64,000 nucleotides of DNA from CAZTHK01 sp964613215 (GTDB lineage Bacteria; Krumholzibacteriota; Krumholzibacteriia; Krumholzibacteriales; CAZTHK01): positions 1 to 64,000 of the forward strand of contig CAZTHK010000016.1 of NCBI GenBank assembly GCA_964613215.1. The letters run 5' to 3'. Below are positions 53,349 to 62,339 of the stretch, one piece after another. Every line of letters begins with the position of its first letter. Within the stretch, counting starts at the first letter, position 1. Below the pieces are notes generated by a model. The model made no database searches. It was not told where the DNA came from and saw nothing but the letters and a program-made list of their open reading frames with translations. Made by a program: the position numbers and the translations under genes.

Positions 53349-56300
53349 ATCCAGTGAATATACCGGACTGGATGATATTGCCGTCATAGCAATGGATGGA
53401 CGTTTTCCGGAGGCTTCAGGAATCGAACAGTTCTGGAAGAACCTCTGCCAGGGCAGGGAATCGGTATCATTCTTTTCCGATCAGGAGCTGCTGGAAAGCG
53501 GGGTGGATCCGGAAATGATAAACCATCCGGACTATGTCAAGGCAGGCGCGGTGCTGGATGATATCTATGACTTCGATGCCCCCTTCTTCGGTATAAGTCC
53601 CCGGAATGCGGAGTTGATGGATCCGCAGCAGCGGCTGTTTCTTCAGTGCTGCTGGGCTGTTCTGGAGAAGGCGGGTTATAACGGTGGAGATTGGGGGGAA
53701 GGGGTGGGGGTTTTTGCCGGGGTAGGGCCGGATAATTATTACCGCAACAATATCATGGCAAACCGGGAGGTCTTCCGGTCGGCCGGAAGCCTTCAGCCAC
53801 TGCTGGGCAATGACCGTAACTTTCTCTCCACCATGGTGTCCTACCGGATGGATCTGAGAGGTCCTTCCCTTACCCTTCAGACAGCCTGCTCAACCTCCCT
53901 GGTGGCGGTGCATCTGGCCTGCCAGAGCCTGCTGAACGGGGAGTGTGATCTGGCCATGGCGGGAGGGGTGACCATAAATATACCTCAGAAGACCGGATAT
54001 CTTTACAGGGAGGGTGGAATTCCCTCCCGGGATGGACACTGCCGGACCTTCGACCGGGATGCCAGCGGCACGGTTTTCGGTAACGGAGCGGCGGTGGTGG
54101 CTCTGAAGCGGCTGGAGGATGCTGTCCAGGATGGCGATTTCATTTATACGGTGATAAAGGGCTCTGCGGTTAACAATGATGGATCGTTCAAGGTAGGTTA
54201 TACTGCTCCCGGCGTGAGGGGTCAGTCGGGGGCCATCACCGAGGCAATATCTGTATCGGGAGTGGATCCGGCTAGCATTTCCATGGTGGAAGCCCACGGT
54301 ACCGGCACCGTACTGGGTGATCCCATAGAGATAGAAGCACTCACCCAGGCATTTAGTCAGTTCACCGGCAGAAAACAGTACTGTGCGGTAGGCTCGGTAA
54401 AGACCAATGTAGGACACCTGGACACTGCCGCCGGGGTAACCGGGCTGATCAAAGCGGCCCTCTCCCTGTACCATGGCAAGATTCCTCCCAGTCTCAACTA
54501 CTCCCGTCCCAATCCCAAGATAGATTTCGAGAATAGTCCCTTCTTCGTCAATACGGAATTAATGGATTGGGATGGGGGGGGAGTGCCCAGGAGGGCGGGA
54601 GTGAGTTCCTTCGGGCTGGGCGGAACCAATGCCCATATAGTGATGGAGGAACCTCCCCGGAGGGAGGAATCCAGCAGTTCGGAGAGGGCATATCAGCTGA
54701 TTACCCTCTCCGCAGCCAGTGACACCGCCCTGGATAGTTATGCCGCCGGTCTGTTGGATTATCTGCATGAAAATGAAGAGGTAAAAGCTGAGGATGTAGC
54801 CTTTACCCTGCAGAAGGGCCGCAGAAGGATGCCTCATAGGTTGGCTGTAGTATCGCGTTCCTCCGGAGGGGCAGTGGAGATAATGGAGGGTAGTTCTTCA
54901 GCTGGAGTTTTAAAGAGGGTGGAAGACAGCAGCAACCGGGAGGTGGTGTTCATGTTTCCCGGCCAGGGTGCTCAGTATGTCAACATGGGTGCCGGACTGT
55001 ATCATTCGGAGCCATCTTTTCGCCGGCAGGTGGACCATTGCGCAGAGCTGCTGAAGGGTAGTCTTGGTTTTGATATCAGGAGTATTATATATCCCGGTAA
55101 TGTAGAGAAGGATAAGGCATCGGAGAAGCTTACCCAGACTGAGATCACCCAGCCGGCTCTTTTCGTGGTGGAATATTCCCTGGCCCGGCTCTGGATGGAG
55201 TGGGGGATTGAACCCTCTGCCATGACCGGACATAGTATCGGAGAATTTGTAGCGGCCTGCCTGGCGGGGGTGTTCTCCCTGGAGGATTGCCTCAAGCTGG
55301 TGGTAGAGAGGGGCAGGCTGATGCAGCAGATGCCTCCGGGAAGGATGCTGGCGGTATTTCTGCCTGAACAGGAGGTGATCCCCCTCCTGCCGGATAAAGT
55401 TTCTCTGGCGGCGGTCAACCGTCCCGATGTAACTGTGATATCTGGAACTGTCCAGGATATGAATAAAATGGAGGAGAAGCTCAAGGCTGCCGGTACCGGA
55501 TACAGAAGGCTGCATACCTCTCATGCCTTTCATTCCCACATGATGGATCCCATTCTGGAACCCTTTACCAGAGCGGTCAGCGGAGCCAATCCTTCCCCTC
55601 CATCCATACCATATATATCCAATATCACCGGAACCTGGATGGAACCTGAACGGGCGGAGGATCCGGCCTGCTGGGCCCGCCAGCTGAGGCGTACAGTGAG
55701 ATTCTCCGACGGTCTAAGGGAGCTGTTTCGGAGACCGGAGAGACTCCTCCTGGAGGTGGGTCCGGGGAGGACTCTGACCACCCTGTCCGGACAGCATCCC
55801 GACAGGGATAAACAGCAGGAGGTGCTGAATTGTATCCGCCATCCCAGGGAGGAGAAGCCGGACCACCTGTTTCTGATGGAGACATTGGGGAAGTTATGGA
55901 TGAGGGGAGTGGATATAAACTGGTCCGGGATTTATCAGGATGAAAAAAGACAGATTGTTCCTCTGCCCTCCTATCCCTTCCAGGGAAAGACCTACCGGAT
56001 AGAGCCGGATAAACCGGGGAAGAGAACCAGCGCTTTAACCCGGCGGAGGGAGCGGGAAGATGGGTCGGCAGGCTGGATATACCGGGAGGCGTGGTATCCC
56101 TTACCCCTGAGGAATTCAGCGGGGAAAGATGTGGGGAAGAATGTGAAAGATCCTGTGATGATATTCTATTACAAGAATCCCATGGTAGAGAGGCTGGTGG
56201 AAGAATTTTCCAGGAGGGGATATCCGGTGATAAGGATAACCGGGGGAAGCAACTTTACCCGGGAGGGGAAGGACGGATATGTTATAGATTATCACAATCC

Positions 56301-59031
56301 GGAGGATTACCTTGAATTGATCAGGGAGCTCCGATCGGATGAAATGATTCCCGGAACGGTTATTTTTCCGGTTATTGATGGTAGTAGCGGCGAAGCTGAT
56401 CCGGCCCCGGGCAGGGTGGAACATTGTTTGGCGAGGGGTTTCTTCGCCCCGGTATTTATGGCCCGGGCATGGGGAGAAGAGGGCAGGGAGGGGAATATCA
56501 GGATGGTTTTTCTCTCCTCTGATACTCATGTGACCGGAGGTGAAAAGGATTCCAATCCCCTTGGTTCGGTTGCTATGGGCCCGGCCATGGTGATTCCCCT
56601 GGAGTATCCCAACATTAAATGCCGCAGTGTGGATGTGGATATACCCCCGGAGGGGAGCTGGTATCAGGAAAGGCTCTGCCGGATGGTGGCGGATGACATG
56701 ATATCCGGAGATGACGAGCAGGTGGTGGCCTACCGGAATAACAACAGGCTGGCCAGGGAGTTCAGGATAGTCCCTCCTTCACCCGCAGATGACTCCGGGC
56801 CGGGTTTAAAAGATAAGGGAGTTTACCTGATAACCGGAGGTATGGGGGGTATGGGTATGGCCCTGGCTTCATATCTGGCCGGCCGGTTCGGGGCCAAGCT
56901 GGTACTTACCGGAAGGTCTGAGCTTCTGCCCCGGAAGAAGTGGGATAGCTGGCTGAATGAGAATAACCGGGAGGATAGGGTCTCGGTCATAATCAGGGGG
57001 ATCAGGGAGATGGAGGATAAGGGGGGGGAGGTAGTGGTGGAGAGTGTGGATGCAGCTGACCTGGAGGGTATGAAGTCATTGAAGAAGAGGGTGGAGCAGA
57101 GATGGGGCAGGGTGGACGGAGTGATACATGCCGCCGGGGTGGAGGGAAGCGGAATAATACAGACCAAAACCAGGGAGATGGCAGAGAAGGTTTTTTCGCC
57201 CAAGATTGTGGGCACCCTGGTTCTTCATCAGGTATTCCCACCGGGGACCCTGGATTTTATGGCTGTATGTTCATCCCTTAACTCGGTTGTTCCTGTGGTG
57301 GGACAGTCGGATTACTGTACCGCCAGTGTATTTCAGGACAGGTTTGCCTCCTGCCGGAGTGCTCTCAGCGGAGACAACACTGTAGCCATAGGATGGGACC
57401 GGTGGAAGGAGACCGGTATGGCGGTGAAAGCTGAAAGTCCCCTCTGGCTGAGGGCTGCCGCGAGTGGATCAGCTGACCGGGTAGAGGGAGCTCCACTGGT
57501 GGAAAGAAGTGTTTCCACCGGAGGGGAGGATAGAATCTACTCCACCATAATGAAGGTAGAAGATTTCTGGATACTTGATGAACACAGGATCGGGGGAAAG
57601 AGTGTGGTGCCAGGTACCGCCTTCCTGGAGATGGCGGTAGAAGCATTTACCCGGGGTGAAGAAAGCAGAATGGTGGAGATAGAAGATGCATCATTCATGT
57701 CTCCCCTGGTTGTGGGGGAGGATGAGAGCAGGGAGGTGCTGACTGTACTTACCGGGGAGGGGGACTGGACTGAATTTAATATTTCCAGCAGGGAAAAGAG
57801 GGGGCGGGGTGAAAGGGCGGAGTATATCCGCCACGCATCCGGCAGGATCAGATTCGCCGGTGAAGGAGAGGAGATCGAAGAGCCGGATCTGTCCGCCATA
57901 ATGAACAGATGCAGCCGGAGAAGGGAGAAGCAGAAGAAGAGGGAGGGCAGTGATGAAGGTATAATTGCCCAGTACGGTCCCCGCTGGGATGTGCTGGAGA
58001 AGATTAAACTGGGAGAGGGGGAGGCTATTGCCTCTCTGAAATTACCTGAAAATTTCAGGAGCGATCTGGATGATTACTATCTGCATCCATCCCTTCTGGA
58101 TATTGCCACAGGATTTGCCGCGGGATATGCCAAGAGGGGTAATTATCTCCCCTTCTGGTACCGGAGATTGAGGGTGTTGAAGCCCCTCACTGCTGAGATC
58201 TACAGCCATGCAAGATTCAGGGAGGGGGGAGAGGAATCAGGAGAAACGGTTAGCCTGGATGTGGCAATAATGGATAAGGGGGGAAATCTTCTGGCTGTTA
58301 TCGATGAGTATACCATGAAGCGGGTGGAGCGATTCGGCCTTAACCAGGAAGGCAGATCAGATGAAGGGGAGGCTATTACCGGGAAGGATGCCCGGGGTAA
58401 AATGGGGGAGAGTGACCCTGCCGGAAAGGGAGGCGGAGGATTATCGAACCGGGAGGGGATAGAAATATTCCGGAGGGTTATACAGGAAGGCATATCTCCT
58501 CAGGCTCTTGTTTCCAGGGAGAAGCTGAACCGGAGGGTGGAGGAGGCCGGGCAATTTACCATCACCAGGATAGAGGAGGAGGTGGAAGCACTTCACCGCA
58601 GGGAAGGAGGACATTCCCGTCCACCCAACCTGGGTGAGTATGTAGAACCAAACAATCCGGTGGAGGAGAAGCTGGCCGAAATATGGCAGCATCTGCTGGG
58701 TATAGACCGGGTGGGGATAAGGGATAACTTCTTCGATCTGGGCGGGGATTCGGTGATAGGCCTGCGTATAGTGGTAAAAGCCAAGGAGAATTCGATTATA
58801 CTGACTCCTCCCCAGCTATTCGAACATCAGACCATAGAAGAACTGGCCGGGGTGGCAGGCAGCAGGAGAGAGGATGCGGTAAAGCCGCAGGAACCGGAAG
58901 AGGAGGAAGCCGGCGAAGGGGAGAAAAAGGAGCTGAGTCCGGAGAATCTTCCCGGTGCCGAACTTAATCAGGAGGAGCTGAAGAAATTACTGAACAGGAT
59001 TGACCGGGAGGGTAAGGATCAGGATCAATGA
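53341..59031 (+). CDS. Type I polyketide synthase, KS-AT-KR-DH-ACP
   Basis: 1896 residues from the ATG at 53341; a reading from 53227 lies inside the previous gene. KS: Cys183 in 'LQTACSTSLVAV', plus 'EAHGTGT' and 'TNVGH' histidines. AT: Ser632 in GHSIGEF and 'HAFH', the malonyl-CoA type. KR: 'LITGGMGGMG' (about 1164-1173), Ser1312 and Tyr1325, but Ser1329 replaces the usual Asn. DH: H1415 in HRIGGKSVVP and D1587 in 'LHPSLLDIA'. ACP: Ser1804 in 'LGGDSVIG'. DH standing after KR is unusual. The C-terminal acidic tail ends in a helix 'NQEELKKLLNRID' that may dock the next enzyme. Confidence 0.93.
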   Translation: MDESSEYTGLDDIAVIAMDGRFPEASGIEQFWKNLCQGRESVSFFSDQELLESGVDPEMINHPDYVKAGAVLDDIYDFDAPFFGISPRNAELMDPQQRLFLQCCWAVLEKAGYNGGDWGEGVGVFAGVGPDNYYRNNIMANREVFRSAGSLQPLLGNDRNFLSTMVSYRMDLRGPSLTLQTACSTSLVAVHLACQSLLNGECDLAMAGGVTINIPQKTGYLYREGGIPSRDGHCRTFDRDASGTVFGNGAAVVALKRLEDAVQDGDFIYTVIKGSAVNNDGSFKVGYTAPGVRGQSGAITEAISVSGVDPASISMVEAHGTGTVLGDPIEIEALTQAFSQFTGRKQYCAVGSVKTNVGHLDTAAGVTGLIKAALSLYHGKIPPSLNYSRPNPKIDFENSPFFVNTELMDWDGGGVPRRAGVSSFGLGGTNAHIVMEEPPRREESSSSERAYQLITLSAASDTALDSYAAGLLDYLHENEEVKAEDVAFTLQKGRRRMPHRLAVVSRSSGGAVEIMEGSSSAGVLKRVEDSSNREVVFMFPGQGAQYVNMGAGLYHSEPSFRRQVDHCAELLKGSLGFDIRSIIYPGNVEKDKASEKLTQTEITQPALFVVEYSLARLWMEWGIEPSAMTGHSIGEFVAACLAGVFSLEDCLKLVVERGRLMQQMPPGRMLAVFLPEQEVIPLLPDKVSLAAVNRPDVTVISGTVQDMNKMEEKLKAAGTGYRRLHTSHAFHSHMMDPILEPFTRAVSGANPSPPSIPYISNITGTWMEPERAEDPACWARQLRRTVRFSDGLRELFRRPERLLLEVGPGRTLTTLSGQHPDRDKQQEVLNCIRHPREEKPDHLFLMETLGKLWMRGVDINWSGIYQDEKRQIVPLPSYPFQGKTYRIEPDKPGKRTSALTRRREREDGSAGWIYREAWYPLPLRNSAGKDVGKNVKDPVMIFYYKNPMVERLVEEFSRRGYPVIRITGGSNFTREGKDGYVIDYHNPEDYLELIRELRSDEMIPGTVIFPVIDGSSGEADPAPGRVEHCLARGFFAPVFMARAWGEEGREGNIRMVFLSSDTHVTGGEKDSNPLGSVAMGPAMVIPLEYPNIKCRSVDVDIPPEGSWYQERLCRMVADDMISGDDEQVVAYRNNNRLAREFRIVPPSPADDSGPGLKDKGVYLITGGMGGMGMALASYLAGRFGAKLVLTGRSELLPRKKWDSWLNENNREDRVSVIIRGIREMEDKGGEVVVESVDAADLEGMKSLKKRVEQRWGRVDGVIHAAGVEGSGIIQTKTREMAEKVFSPKIVGTLVLHQVFPPGTLDFMAVCSSLNSVVPVVGQSDYCTASVFQDRFASCRSALSGDNTVAIGWDRWKETGMAVKAESPLWLRAAASGSADRVEGAPLVERSVSTGGEDRIYSTIMKVEDFWILDEHRIGGKSVVPGTAFLEMAVEAFTRGEESRMVEIEDASFMSPLVVGEDESREVLTVLTGEGDWTEFNISSREKRGRGERAEYIRHASGRIRFAGEGEEIEEPDLSAIMNRCSRRREKQKKREGSDEGIIAQYGPRWDVLEKIKLGEGEAIASLKLPENFRSDLDDYYLHPSLLDIATGFAAGYAKRGNYLPFWYRRLRVLKPLTAEIYSHARFREGGEESGETVSLDVAIMDKGGNLLAVIDEYTMKRVERFGLNQEGRSDEGEAITGKDARGKMGESDPAGKGGGGLSNREGIEIFRRVIQEGISPQALVSREKLNRRVEEAGQFTITRIEEEVEALHRREGGHSRPPNLGEYVEPNNPVEEKLAEIWQHLLGIDRVGIRDNFFDLGGDSVIGLRIVVKAKENSIILTPPQLFEHQTIEELAGVAGSRREDAVKPQEPEEEEAGEGEKKELSPENLPGAELNQEELKKLLNRIDREGKDQDQ

Positions 59032-62000
59032 TTGATAAATCAAAGATAAAGGATATTTATACCCTTTCCCCCCTTCAGGAGGGAATACTGTTTCACTGCC
59101 TCTACGATCCCGGCTCGGGGGTATATATCAACCAGTATGTAATGCCTCTGGGCGGGGATACTGATTTCGATTCTCTGGAGCGAGCCTGGCAGATGGTGGT
59201 AAATCGCCATCCGGTGCTCCGCACCTCCTTTCACTGGGAAGAAATGGAGAGGCCTCATCAGGTGGTATACCGCAGTGCCGGCCTCCGGATGGAGAAACTG
59301 GACTGGAGTGATATATCACCCCGGGATAGGGAGGGAAAACTGGAGGAGTTTCTGAAGAGGGACCGGAGAAGAGGGTTCGATCTTTCCAGTGTCCCCCTGA
59401 TGAGACTGATACTTATAAAAATGGGCCGGGATGACTACAGGCTGGTATGGGACAGCCACCATATCGTAATCGATGCCTGGTCCGGATCACTGATATGGCG
59501 GGAGGTTTTAAGCTATTACCGGTCCTTCATCACCGGAGAAGAGATCAGCCTGGAGAAGCCCAGGCCTTACCGGGACTACATCATGTGGTTGAGGGAACGG
59601 GATCTCTCCAGGGCGGAACAGTACTGGAGGGAGGAACTCAAGGGGTTTACCCAGCCTAACATTCTGGAAGGGGAATCTCCATCTTCCGGTATGGATGAGC
59701 AGAAGGGAGAGGAGGGATACGGCGATCAGTCAATTAACCTATCCTCCCATCTGACCAGAAGGCTTAAGGAATTCGCCCGACGGAACAGGCTGACCCTTAA
59801 TACCCTGATTCAGGGAGCATGGGCTGTACTGCTGAGCCGGTACAGCGGACAGGAAGATGTAGTTTATGGATCCACCACTTCGGGAAGACCGGCTGAACTG
59901 GAGGGGGTGGATTCCATGGTGGGCCTGTTCATCAATACCCTGCCGGTAAGGATAAGAGTAGAGGGCGACCGGGAGGTGGTTTCGTGGCTCAGGGAGCTCC
60001 AGGGCAAACTGACCAGGGTGAGGGAGTATGAGTATTCCCCCCTGATAAAGGTGATGGAGTGGAGCGAGGTACCATCCGGTCAGCAGTTATTCCAGACTAT
60101 CGTGGTATTCGAGAATGTCCCCTCCGGGGGAGAAGATTCCGGAGGGGAAGGAGGGATTTCTTCCGGGCGGAGCAGGTTCCTGTTCAGCACCAACTATCCG
60201 GTTACCCTGGTGATAAATCCAATGTCGGTAATGGGGCTGAGAGTGGTGTATGACCATAATCTGTTCGGTGATTCCCTGATGGAGGGGTTGCTGGAGCATC
60301 TGGAGGTTTTGCTGGGTGGTGTGGCGGAGGATGAGGGGAGGAGGCTGAGGGATCTGGATATCATGGGGGATGAGGAGAGGGAGCGGATACTGTACCGCTG
60401 GAATGACACCGGTTGTGAGTATGGGGGCAGTGAGAGCCTGGCCGGTATGTTCCGTGAGGCTGCCGGGAGGTACGGTGAGAGGGAGGCGGTTGTCTGCGGG
60501 GATGAATCGATCAGCTATAGTGAGCTGGATGAACGTTCGGACTGTCTGGCTGGTTATCTCCGGGGTCTGGGTGTGGGGTTTGAGGATCAGGTGGGTGTAT
60601 ATATGCACCGGGGATTGGATATGATGGTATCGGTTCTGGGGATATTGAAGGGGGGAGGAGCCTATGTGCCCCTGGACCGGGAGTATCCGGTGGAGAGGTT
60701 AAGCTATATGGTGGAGTGCAGCGGGATAGAGGTTGTACTGGTGAGTGGTGGCGGAGGTGGTTTGATACCCGGGATCCGGGAGACAGATGTGCTGGGGGAT
60801 TGGGATGAGATATCGGTCTGCCGGGACAGCTGTCCCGGAGATGGGGTGAGTGGGGATAGTGTTGGGTATGTACTGTACACCTCCGGGTCCACGGGCAGGC
60901 CCAAGGGGGTATTGATGCCGGTGGGCAGTCTGGTGAATCTGATAAGGTGGCAGGTGGATGAGTTTGGAGATGAGGGAGCGGGTAGGAGGGTGTTGCAGTT
61001 TGCCTCGTTGAGTTTTGATGTATCGTTTCAGGAGATGTTTTCCACCTGGGTAAGCGGGGGAGTGGTGGATGTGGTTTCGTCTGAGGTTAAGAAGGATCCG
61101 GAGAGGTTGTGGGGGCATATAGCTGAGAGGGGTATAGAGAGGGTATTTTTGCCCTTTGTGGCGTTACAGCAGCTGGCCGGGGTGTCGGGAGGAGGTATGA
61201 GGGGGAGTGAGTTGAAGGAGGTAATAACGGCTGGGGAGCAGTTGAGGGTGACTGAGTCTGTACGGGAGATGTTCCGCGGCAGTGGTTGCCGGCTGATAAA
61301 TCAGTACGGGCCTACCGAGACGCATGTGGTTACGGCGGAGTGGCTGGGGGATGATGTGGATAGCTGGGAGGTATTGCCGTCGATAGGTGCTCCGGTTTCC
61401 AATGTGAGGTTATATCTTCTGGATGGGGATCTGGAGCCGGTACCGGTGGGAGTTGAGGGGGAGTTGTATGTGGGGGGTTCAGCTGTTTCGAGGGGGTATG
61501 GAGGGGAGGGAGGCAGGACGGCTGAGAGTTATCTGCCGGACCGGTATGGGGGAGGTGGCGGGAGGTTGTATGCTACCGGTGATATTGGCAGGTATCGTCC
61601 GGACGGGCGTATTGATTTTATTGGCAGGAGGGATGATCAGGTAAAGGTCAGGGGCTACCGGGTGGAGTTGGGAGAGGTTGAGAGTGTGTTGTGCGGATAT
61701 GAGGGGGTCAGGGATGCGGTGGTGGTGAGCAGGGAGTATGAGGGCACCGGGGTTGGATTGACCGGGTATCTGATTATGGATGGAGATATTGAGGTGGATG
61801 GTTTGCGGGATTATCTGGGGGACCGTTTACCCGGCTATATGATACCGGCGGAATTTATCCGGGTGGATGAGTTTCCTCTGACCCCCAGCGGGAAGGTTGA
61901 CCGTTCCGGGCTGCCTGAGCCGGAGGGGAGGAGGATCAGCAGGGGAGGGGAGTATGTTGCGCCGGAGACGGAGGTGGAGGAGGCGCTGGCTTCAGTTTGG

Positions 62001-62321
62001 TCGGAGATACTGGGTTTGGACCGGGTTGGCGTGGAGGACAACTTTTTTGAGCTGGGAGGGCATTCCCTTCTGGCTACCCGGGTGGTGTCGAGGGTGAGGG
62101 AGATGTTCCAGATAGAGCTTCCCCTGAGAACCCTGTTCGAGAAACCGGAACTCAAAAATCTGGCCGGAGAGATAGAGAAAATAGTGGAGGGGGGAGAGAG
62201 CAAATCTGCTCCGGAGATAAAACCGCTGGCCAGGGAGAAGAGGATAATAGATGAACTGGATGAGATTACGGATGAAAAGGCAGGAAAAAGACTTAATCAG
62301 GAAGATAGAACAAATGAATAG
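59028..62321 (+). CDS. Nonribosomal peptide synthetase, module C-A-PCP, proline-like code
   Basis: 1097 residues, ATGA overlap with the PKS gene. The C domain starts 'DIYTLSPLQEGILFHCLYD' and has HH144-145 but reads HHIVIDA, with Ala150 for the usual Gly. The A domain has TSGSTG (618-623), 'NQYGPTETHVV', 'YATGDIGRYRPDG' and 'GRRDDQVKVRGYRVELGEVE'. Specificity positions by eye are D-V-Q-F-I-A-Q-V-V-K, one change from the proline code DVQFIAHVVK. Carrier Ser1013 in 'DNFFELGGHSLLAT'. From about 60270 to 62095 codon use shifts (many TTG, TTT, TAT), unlike the C domain. It should extend the polyketide chain with proline or a similar amino acid. Confidence 0.94.
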   Translation: MIDKSKIKDIYTLSPLQEGILFHCLYDPGSGVYINQYVMPLGGDTDFDSLERAWQMVVNRHPVLRTSFHWEEMERPHQVVYRSAGLRMEKLDWSDISPRDREGKLEEFLKRDRRRGFDLSSVPLMRLILIKMGRDDYRLVWDSHHIVIDAWSGSLIWREVLSYYRSFITGEEISLEKPRPYRDYIMWLRERDLSRAEQYWREELKGFTQPNILEGESPSSGMDEQKGEEGYGDQSINLSSHLTRRLKEFARRNRLTLNTLIQGAWAVLLSRYSGQEDVVYGSTTSGRPAELEGVDSMVGLFINTLPVRIRVEGDREVVSWLRELQGKLTRVREYEYSPLIKVMEWSEVPSGQQLFQTIVVFENVPSGGEDSGGEGGISSGRSRFLFSTNYPVTLVINPMSVMGLRVVYDHNLFGDSLMEGLLEHLEVLLGGVAEDEGRRLRDLDIMGDEERERILYRWNDTGCEYGGSESLAGMFREAAGRYGEREAVVCGDESISYSELDERSDCLAGYLRGLGVGFEDQVGVYMHRGLDMMVSVLGILKGGGAYVPLDREYPVERLSYMVECSGIEVVLVSGGGGGLIPGIRETDVLGDWDEISVCRDSCPGDGVSGDSVGYVLYTSGSTGRPKGVLMPVGSLVNLIRWQVDEFGDEGAGRRVLQFASLSFDVSFQEMFSTWVSGGVVDVVSSEVKKDPERLWGHIAERGIERVFLPFVALQQLAGVSGGGMRGSELKEVITAGEQLRVTESVREMFRGSGCRLINQYGPTETHVVTAEWLGDDVDSWEVLPSIGAPVSNVRLYLLDGDLEPVPVGVEGELYVGGSAVSRGYGGEGGRTAESYLPDRYGGGGGRLYATGDIGRYRPDGRIDFIGRRDDQVKVRGYRVELGEVESVLCGYEGVRDAVVVSREYEGTGVGLTGYLIMDGDIEVDGLRDYLGDRLPGYMIPAEFIRVDEFPLTPSGKVDRSGLPEPEGRRISRGGEYVAPETEVEEALASVWSEILGLDRVGVEDNFFELGGHSLLATRVVSRVREMFQIELPLRTLFEKPELKNLAGEIEKIVEGGESKSAPEIKPLAREKRIIDELDEITDEKAGKRLNQEDRTNE

Positions 62322-62339
62322 ATCAGGAATTAAGTAGAA

